From Parvibaculum sp. (lineage in GTDB: Bacteria > Pseudomonadota > Alphaproteobacteria > Parvibaculales > Parvibaculaceae), in contig JACIYQ010000103.1 in assembly GCA_014359855.1 (NCBI GenBank), positions 1 through 9,325 on the forward strand: a stretch of DNA of 9,325 bases. The letters run 5' to 3'. Numbering within the stretch: position 1 is the stretch's first letter; every line of letters starts with the position of its first letter. Shown here piece by piece: positions 5,878-9,325 of this stretch. The notes beneath the pieces were generated by a model. That model saw only the letters and a list, made by a program, of their open reading frames with translations. It was not told the DNA's origin and searched no databases. A program made the translations under genes and the position numbers.

Positions 5878-6201
5878 ATGCGTATCATCCTTGTCGATGG
5901 CAAGGGCCGCGAGCGCGAGCTTGAGGCTATTGAAGGGTGGCGGGTGATGGAAATCATCCGCGATCACGGGTTCCCCATCGTGGCGGAGTGCGGCGGTGCC
6001 TGCGCCTGCGGTACCTGCCAGGTGGAGGTCGACCCCCAATGGGCCGCGAAGCTCCACGAGCCACGCGGGGATGAACTCGACATGCTCGACCAGAATTATG
6101 GTGGCGAGTGGTCGCGCCTGTCGTGTCAGCTCATCATGACACCTGAGCTCGACGGGTTGCGTGTTCGGCTTGCCGACGTTGCGATTCGTAAGGCGGCCTG
6201 A
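5878..6201 (+). CDS. Second [2Fe-2S] ferredoxin, adrenodoxin type
   Basis: The product is 107 residues, with GAGG (5867-5870) seven bases before the ATG. Cluster ligands are C38, C44, C47 (C-x5-C-x2-C) and C83, within CGGACACGTC and RLSCQL. It is a paralogue of the ferredoxin at 3966 but clearly distinct: the helix before the last cysteine reads GDELDMLDQNYGGEWSR, and the C-terminus is basic (AIRKAA) instead of ending PEKQF. It sits 21 bases after the FNR gene, almost certainly in the same transcript, and should accept electrons from that reductase. The downstream acceptor is not in the window. Confidence 0.93.
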   Translation: MRIILVDGKGRERELEAIEGWRVMEIIRDHGFPIVAECGGACACGTCQVEVDPQWAAKLHEPRGDELDMLDQNYGGEWSRLSCQLIMTPELDGLRVRLADVAIRKAA

Positions 6202-6265
6202 CCTCGGGGTCTCGCTGGACAAATCCTCTCTCAATCTGCCAACTAGGCGAAAAGGGAGGAGTTTC

Positions 6266-6667
6266 TTGCGCCATTTTCCGCTTATCATCGCTCTGGTCGT
6301 CGCACTCATCGGAAGCGGCAACGCCCTGGCGGACACAACCGATGCGGTCGAAACGACGCTCTATTTCGGGCTCGATCTGCCGGACGGCGGCACGGTGAGC
6401 GACGAGCAGTGGGCTGGCTTCCTTGCGGATGTCGTTACACCGCGCTTTCCTGACGGGTTCACGGTTCTCGATGCCTATGGACAGTGGCGCGACCCTGAGC
6501 TGGCCGATGCTCCGGTCATTCGCGAGGAGACCCGGATCATCATCATCGTTCATCCCGAGACATCGGCAGCTGATGGCGCCATCGGCGAAATAAAATCCTT
6601 CTACAAGACAAGCTTTGGCCAGAAATCCGTGTTCCATACAAAGGCGCAAGCGCGTGTCGTAGAGTAG
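6266..6667 (+). CDS. Exported DUF3574-type protein of unknown function
   Basis: I place the start at TTG 6266, six bases after GGAGG (6255-6259), giving 133 residues. An ATG at 6161 in the same frame lies inside the preceding ferredoxin gene and would bury the signal peptide behind 35 basic residues. From the TTG, residues 1-22 are a classic signal peptide: MRHF, then a hydrophobic stretch LIIALVVALIG, then NALA before an acidic mature start. The mature part contains ETTLYFGLD (29-37), a WAGFLADVVTPRFPDGFTVL region (49-68), GQWR (72-75), IIIIVHP (91-97) and a KTSFGQKSV region, which I recognise as the DUF3574 pattern. It has no known enzymatic role. It follows the ferredoxin by 64 bases and is 7 bases from the next gene. 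Confidence 0.75.
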   Translation: MRHFPLIIALVVALIGSGNALADTTDAVETTLYFGLDLPDGGTVSDEQWAGFLADVVTPRFPDGFTVLDAYGQWRDPELADAPVIREETRIIIIVHPETSAADGAIGEIKSFYKTSFGQKSVFHTKAQARVVE

Positions 6668-6674
6668 GCGTCCG

Positions 6675-7544
6675 ATGTTCGCGGTTTCCCGTCCCGTTGA
6701 AAAAAGTTTCGAGATCTGGCCCGGCAAGCTTTCTTTCGCCGCTGCCGGCGACGGTTCGCGTGAAGCGCTCGACGCTGCAATGGATATTGCTCGCGATCTT
6801 TCACGCTCCGTGCTTGAGGTTGCCGAACTGCTGGCGAAAGGTGTTGCAAATGCTCTGCCTCGGGGCAGGGCGGGGCGGATTGCAGTAGAGACGGTAAATC
6901 TCTTTCGTGAGCTTATTCCTTCTCTCGAGTTTCCTCCCGTGTTGGCGGCTTTACCGGGTGCGGTCTGCGATGCCGTGCTTGAGGGTATGCTCGACGCCGC
7001 ACGTCGGAATGGCGGCGTGGGGTTCATCGCCGTGTCGCTTGGAGACGTACTCGCCCTCCATCAGGAACCAGGTGTAGCGGCAGGCGTCGATGGAAGTGTT
7101 CGGCCGGTGCTTGGGGAATTTGTCTCTGCCCTGGGGGCGGGCATCCATGGCGGTGCAGCTCTGGGCGGTAACCGGTCTTGCGTTCCGACCTGCGGGGCAC
7201 TCGACATTGTCGCAGTGCAATCGAAGTCGGCAGCGGCGGCAGGGCTTGCAGCCGCAATCGTTACCGACGCTGCAGCCGATACAATTGCAGTGCCGCGAGG
7301 CGCCACGCCGCGCGACCGGCTGTTTGCGATGGCGTGGCGAGAGCGGAGCGTTACCGCATCGGTGGGGCCCGTCGAACCGGAATCGATCTGGCAGGTACTT
7401 TCCGCGTCCGTTCGGCAAGCGACGGCGCTCCGGGACAAGCGCTTGCTGCGTGCGGTGGCGCTTGGCTTCAAGGGGCGCGGCCGGATGGTCGGTCCGGTGG
7501 ACGGCGACAGGTTGCTCCGTTTCGGCGTTCCGGAGTGGCGCTAG
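6675..7544 (+). CDS. Divergent UPF0280-family (ApbE-like) protein
   Basis: The product is 289 residues from the ATG at 6675, seven bases after the previous stop, with a weak GAGTAGG site. I recognise the layout of the UPF0280 family, which is related to ApbE FAD:protein FMN transferases: PVLAALPGAVCDAVLEGM (88-105) in the place of the usual PMAAVAGAVADEVL; FIAVSLGDVLALHQEPG (117-133) in the place of the usual NNGGDIALHL; CGALDIVAVQSKSAAAAG (173-190) in the place of GIADAVTVLA; and RSVTASVGPV (224-233) with LLRAVALGFKGRGRMV (257-272) near the end. The family motifs NNGGD and TSG are degraded here, so cofactor binding may be altered or lost. Third-position A/T (GTT, CTT, GCA) looks more frequent than in the genes to the left. 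No signal peptide. Function is unknown; the assignment rests on remembered family patterns. Confidence 0.65.
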   Translation: MFAVSRPVEKSFEIWPGKLSFAAAGDGSREALDAAMDIARDLSRSVLEVAELLAKGVANALPRGRAGRIAVETVNLFRELIPSLEFPPVLAALPGAVCDAVLEGMLDAARRNGGVGFIAVSLGDVLALHQEPGVAAGVDGSVRPVLGEFVSALGAGIHGGAALGGNRSCVPTCGALDIVAVQSKSAAAAGLAAAIVTDAAADTIAVPRGATPRDRLFAMAWRERSVTASVGPVEPESIWQVLSASVRQATALRDKRLLRAVALGFKGRGRMVGPVDGDRLLRFGVPEWR

Positions 7545-7592
7545 CGGCAGAGGAACGTCATACTGGCGCCGGTTTTTCGCTGGGAGGGCGCC

Positions 7593-8210
7593 ATGGGATT
7601 CTACGAACGCCGCATTGTTCCGCACATCATCAACTGTGCCTGTGGCTCCAAGCCGATCCGCTATCAACGCAAGAAGGTCGTGCCTCTGGCGGAAGGGACG
7701 GTGCTCGAAATCGGTATCGGTACCGGGCTCAATCTTCCTTATTACGATCCGGCAAGGGTCACGCGGGTCATAGGGCTCGATCCGTCGGAAGAATCATGGC
7801 GACTGGCGGGCGCGCGCGCGCAGGCTCTTTCCTTTCCGGTTGAGTTTATCGGTCTGCCGGGTGAACAGATTCCGCTCGAGGACAAGAGCGTCGATACCGT
7901 GCTTTGTACTTTCAGCCTTTGCACGATCCCCGATCCGGTGAAGGCACTCGAAGGCATGCGCCGCGTCTTGAAGCCGGGCGGGAAGCTCATTTTCTGCGAA
8001 CACGGTGCGGCACCGGACAATCAGGTGGCCCGCTGGCAGGACCGCATCAATCCCGTCTGGAAGGTGCTGTTCGGCGGTTGCAACCTCAACCGCAAGATGC
8101 CGTCGCTCATCGAAGAAGGCGGTTTCCGCATCGCCGATCTCCAGACGATGTATCTTCCCTCCACGCCGCGCTTTGCCGGTTTCAATTATTGGGGCGTCGC
8201 GCAGGTCTGA
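7593..8210 (+). CDS. Class I SAM-dependent methyltransferase, METTL7/UbiE-like
   Basis: The product is 205 residues, with GGGAGG (7582-7587) five bases before the ATG. It has a Rossmann-like methyltransferase fold: motif I VLEIGIGTGLN (37-47), the acidic D63 after strand 2 (IGLDPS), the DTVLCTFSLCTIPDP block (101-115), LKPGGKL (126-132) and FCEHG (134-138). The N-terminal FYERRIVPHIINCACG and the later CNLNRK and GFNYWGVA segments resemble the bacterial relatives of mammalian METTL7 (thiol methyltransferases). The acceptor substrate is unknown. It follows the UPF0280-like gene by 48 bases on the same strand and may be the last gene of that transcript. Confidence 0.85.
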   Translation: MGFYERRIVPHIINCACGSKPIRYQRKKVVPLAEGTVLEIGIGTGLNLPYYDPARVTRVIGLDPSEESWRLAGARAQALSFPVEFIGLPGEQIPLEDKSVDTVLCTFSLCTIPDPVKALEGMRRVLKPGGKLIFCEHGAAPDNQVARWQDRINPVWKVLFGGCNLNRKMPSLIEEGGFRIADLQTMYLPSTPRFAGFNYWGVAQV

Positions 8211-8238
8211 TTGCTTCGGCAGTCCGGGGTTTCCTGAC

Positions 8239-8267
8239 TTGACCCTTATGGTTCTTGCATTTAGAAC
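8239..8267 (+). promoter_or_regulatory. Promoter of imuA
   Basis: TTGACC (8239-8244) and TAGAAC (8262-8267) are separated by exactly 17 bases and lie just upstream of imuA. They match the sigma-70 consensus at five of six and four of six positions. The -10 overlaps the LexA box at 8264-8278, which is the arrangement expected for SOS repression. Confidence 0.65.
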
Positions 8268-8278
8268 AAATAGGGAAC
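8264..8278 (+). promoter_or_regulatory. LexA (SOS) box
   Basis: GAAC-AAATAGG-GAAC, that is GAAC-N7-GAAC, the reverse complement of the alphaproteobacterial LexA consensus GTTC-N7-GTTC. It lies 13 bases before the imuA start codon and overlaps the -10 hexamer, so LexA bound here should block transcription until DNA damage. Confidence 0.88.
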
Positions 8279-8291
8279 ATAAGGAATTATC

Positions 8292-9107
8292 ATGTCACCG
8301 GCCAGCAAGGAACACCTTATTGCTGAGTTGAGAGCCCGCATTGTCGGCCATACGCCCGTGGCAGGTCGAATAACGCCTGTATTTTCACTCGGGGTGCCTG
8401 AAATCGACGGAGTGCTGCCCGAGGGTGGCATGAAGCGCGGCGCGCTGCATGAAGTCGCAGCGGCCACTTATCGGGACATGGGCGCCGCCACGGGATTTCT
8501 TGCATCACTCGCGGTTTGTGTCAGCCGGCATTCCACGCTTCCTGTTCTCTGGTGCGAAACGGTGAGGCCGCCCTTCGACATGGGCCGGCTTTACGGACCG
8601 GGGCTTTCCGCGTTCGGCCTGGAGCCGGAAAGGATCGTGCACGCTTTGCCATCCGGAGATGCCGATTGCCTGTGGGCTATGGAGGAGGCGTTGCGCAGCC
8701 ATGCCTTTGCGGCGGTGATCGGTGAACTCGATGGATGCTCCTCCGCGCTCAACCTGACTGCCACGAGGCGACTTCAACTCGCTGCAGAAGAGTCGGGAAC
8801 GCCGGTTCTGCTTTTCACCGGCCATGCCAAGGAGGGAGCAAGTGTTGCCGTTACTCGCTGGCACGTGGCTTCGGCGCCGAGTGCTGTTCTTTCCTATGTG
8901 GACGAGAAGGAGAAGCTGCCCGGCGCAGCGCGCTGGCATGTTGCGCTTACCCGTTCGCGCGGCGGTCAGCCCGGTTCATGGCTGGCGGAGTGGAATGGGA
9001 TGGAGGCTGCGTTTTCTGCGGTGGCGCGGACTGAAGGTGACTCTTGCGAACGGGAAGTTGCAGTTCGGCGCGAGCTTGCGATCATCCCGTTCAGGCAGAC
9101 GGCTTGA
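8292..9107 (+). CDS. imuA: ImuA, SOS mutagenesis accessory protein
   Basis: The product is 271 residues, with AAGGA (8281-8285) six bases before the ATG. ImuA is a RecA-like protein that works with ImuB and the polymerase ImuC/DnaE2 in damage-induced mutagenesis. Diagnostic segments are FSLGVPEIDGVLPEGGMKRG (31-50) with ALHE (51-54), PVLWCE (84-89), LYGPGLSAFGL (100-110), LWAMEEALRS (127-136), AVIGEL (141-146), LTATRRLQLAAEESG (155-169), TRWHVASAPS (188-197) and the C-terminal RSRGGQPGSWLAEW (221-234). No Walker A GxxxxGK[ST] is present where RecA would have it, as is usual in this family. The gene has its own LexA-controlled promoter. imuB does not follow: the next gene converges from the other strand after eight bases, so the partners must be elsewhere. 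Confidence 0.92.
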   Translation: MSPASKEHLIAELRARIVGHTPVAGRITPVFSLGVPEIDGVLPEGGMKRGALHEVAAATYRDMGAATGFLASLAVCVSRHSTLPVLWCETVRPPFDMGRLYGPGLSAFGLEPERIVHALPSGDADCLWAMEEALRSHAFAAVIGELDGCSSALNLTATRRLQLAAEESGTPVLLFTGHAKEGASVAVTRWHVASAPSAVLSYVDEKEKLPGAARWHVALTRSRGGQPGSWLAEWNGMEAAFSAVARTEGDSCEREVAVRRELAIIPFRQTA

Positions 9108-9115
9108 AGCGGGAT

Positions 9116-9325
9116 TTACCAGTAGTGGGGAGGGTAGTAGCGATAGGGGTAGGGATATCCCGGATAGGGGCCCCACCAAGGGGAAGGAGTGCGGGCACGG
9201 TTTAGCGCACGCGTGTTTTCTTCCTGGGCGCGAATTTCTTTCAGTCTCAACATGCAATTCGCAAAGGCTTCCGTGCCCTCCGTGAATCCCAGTTTTTTGC
9301 ACTCGGCCTGATCCGATTGTTGTTG
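9116..9325 (-). CDS. Partial small protein with Cys-x14-Cys motif and Tyr/Pro-rich C-terminus
   Basis: Reading the minus strand from the window edge gives 69 residues ending at a TAA (9118-9116); the start lies outside. The sequence begins QQQSDQAECKKLGF, then TEGTEAFANCMLRL, so cysteines 9 and 24 of the visible part frame a GF-x-x-GT-x-x-FA-x-C pattern. I recognise this from small proteobacterial exported or lipoprotein-like proteins. A charged helix (KEIRAQEENTRALNRAR) follows. The tail (residues 50-69) is only aromatic, Pro, Gly, Arg and His: WWGPYPGYPYP, then YRYYPPHYW. No function is known. The frame stays open to the edge, and the protein-like character supports it over the competing minus-strand frame at 8976-9302. 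It converges on imuA with eight bases between stop codons. Confidence 0.72.
   Translation of the reverse strand, partial: QQQSDQAECKKLGFTEGTEAFANCMLRLKEIRAQEENTRALNRARTPSPWWGPYPGYPYPYRYYPPHYW

Noticed and set aside
3966..6201. Fifth cysteine in each ferredoxin (C44 and C42) as a novelty
   Set aside because: The CGGACAC arrangement with a non-ligand cysteine is normal for adrenodoxin-type ferredoxins.
6134..7027. A 297-codon minus-strand frame, and another at 6951-7667
   Set aside because: Both are Arg/Ser/Pro-rich and lie opposite plus-strand genes with ribosome sites, family motifs and tight spacing.
8211..8240. Rho-independent terminator after the methyltransferase gene
   Set aside because: Only a weak AGTC/GACT pairing without a GC-rich stem or a T run.
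8251..8267. GTTC...GAAC inverted pair as a second LexA site
   Set aside because: The half-sites are inverted and nine bases apart, which fits neither the alphaproteobacterial direct repeat nor the Gram-positive GAAC-N4-GTTC form.
8976..9302. Minus-strand frame starting at ATG 9302
   Set aside because: The frame read from 9325 gives a protein-like product with a Cys-pair motif and a natural stop at 9116. The 9302 frame overlaps the imuA 3' end and lacks such features.

Overview
This window looks like chromosomal DNA of a fairly GC-rich alphaproteobacterium. The evidence is a GAAC-N7-GAAC LexA box (the alphaproteobacterial form) in front of an imuA gene, an alphaproteobacterial-style short AroQ chorismate mutase, and two adrenodoxin-type ferredoxins beside a thioredoxin-reductase-like ferredoxin-NADP+ reductase. 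I cannot fix the genus from sequence alone. There are no rRNA or tRNA genes, insertion sequences, phage genes or CRISPR arrays.

Left part (1-3752), genes on the minus strand. An L-2-hydroxyglutarate-oxidase-like FAD enzyme (185-1318) and a sulfatase-superfamily enzyme that closely resembles rhizobial phosphonate monoester hydrolase (2229-3752) are separated by about 910 bases without a credible gene. That gap holds two families of dispersed palindromic or repeat elements, each with another copy at 1-184. It also holds a set of TTATCCCCG-like motifs, ending in five copies spaced exactly 22 bp apart (2086-2195). This phased array is the most unusual structure in the window.

Middle part (3753-8210). 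A [2Fe-2S] ferredoxin (3966-4286) converges on a chorismate mutase gene (4297-4602, minus). After an AT-rich promoter region comes a plus-strand series: ferredoxin-NADP+ reductase, a second [2Fe-2S] ferredoxin, an exported DUF3574-type protein with a probable TTG start, a divergent UPF0280 (ApbE-like) protein and a METTL7-like methyltransferase. Spacings are 7-64 bases, so these could share a transcript. The reductase and the two ferredoxins form a plausible NADPH-to-ferredoxin electron chain, for example for a cytochrome P450 or oxygenase encoded elsewhere; that client is inferred.

Right part (8211-9325). imuA has a well-formed promoter (TTGACC - 17 bp - TAGAAC) whose -10 region overlaps the LexA box, so it is very likely SOS-regulated. 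It is not followed by imuB/dnaE2. Eight bases after its stop lies the stop codon of an opposing, incomplete gene (9116 to the window edge) for a small protein with a Cys-x14-Cys motif and a Tyr/Pro-rich tail.
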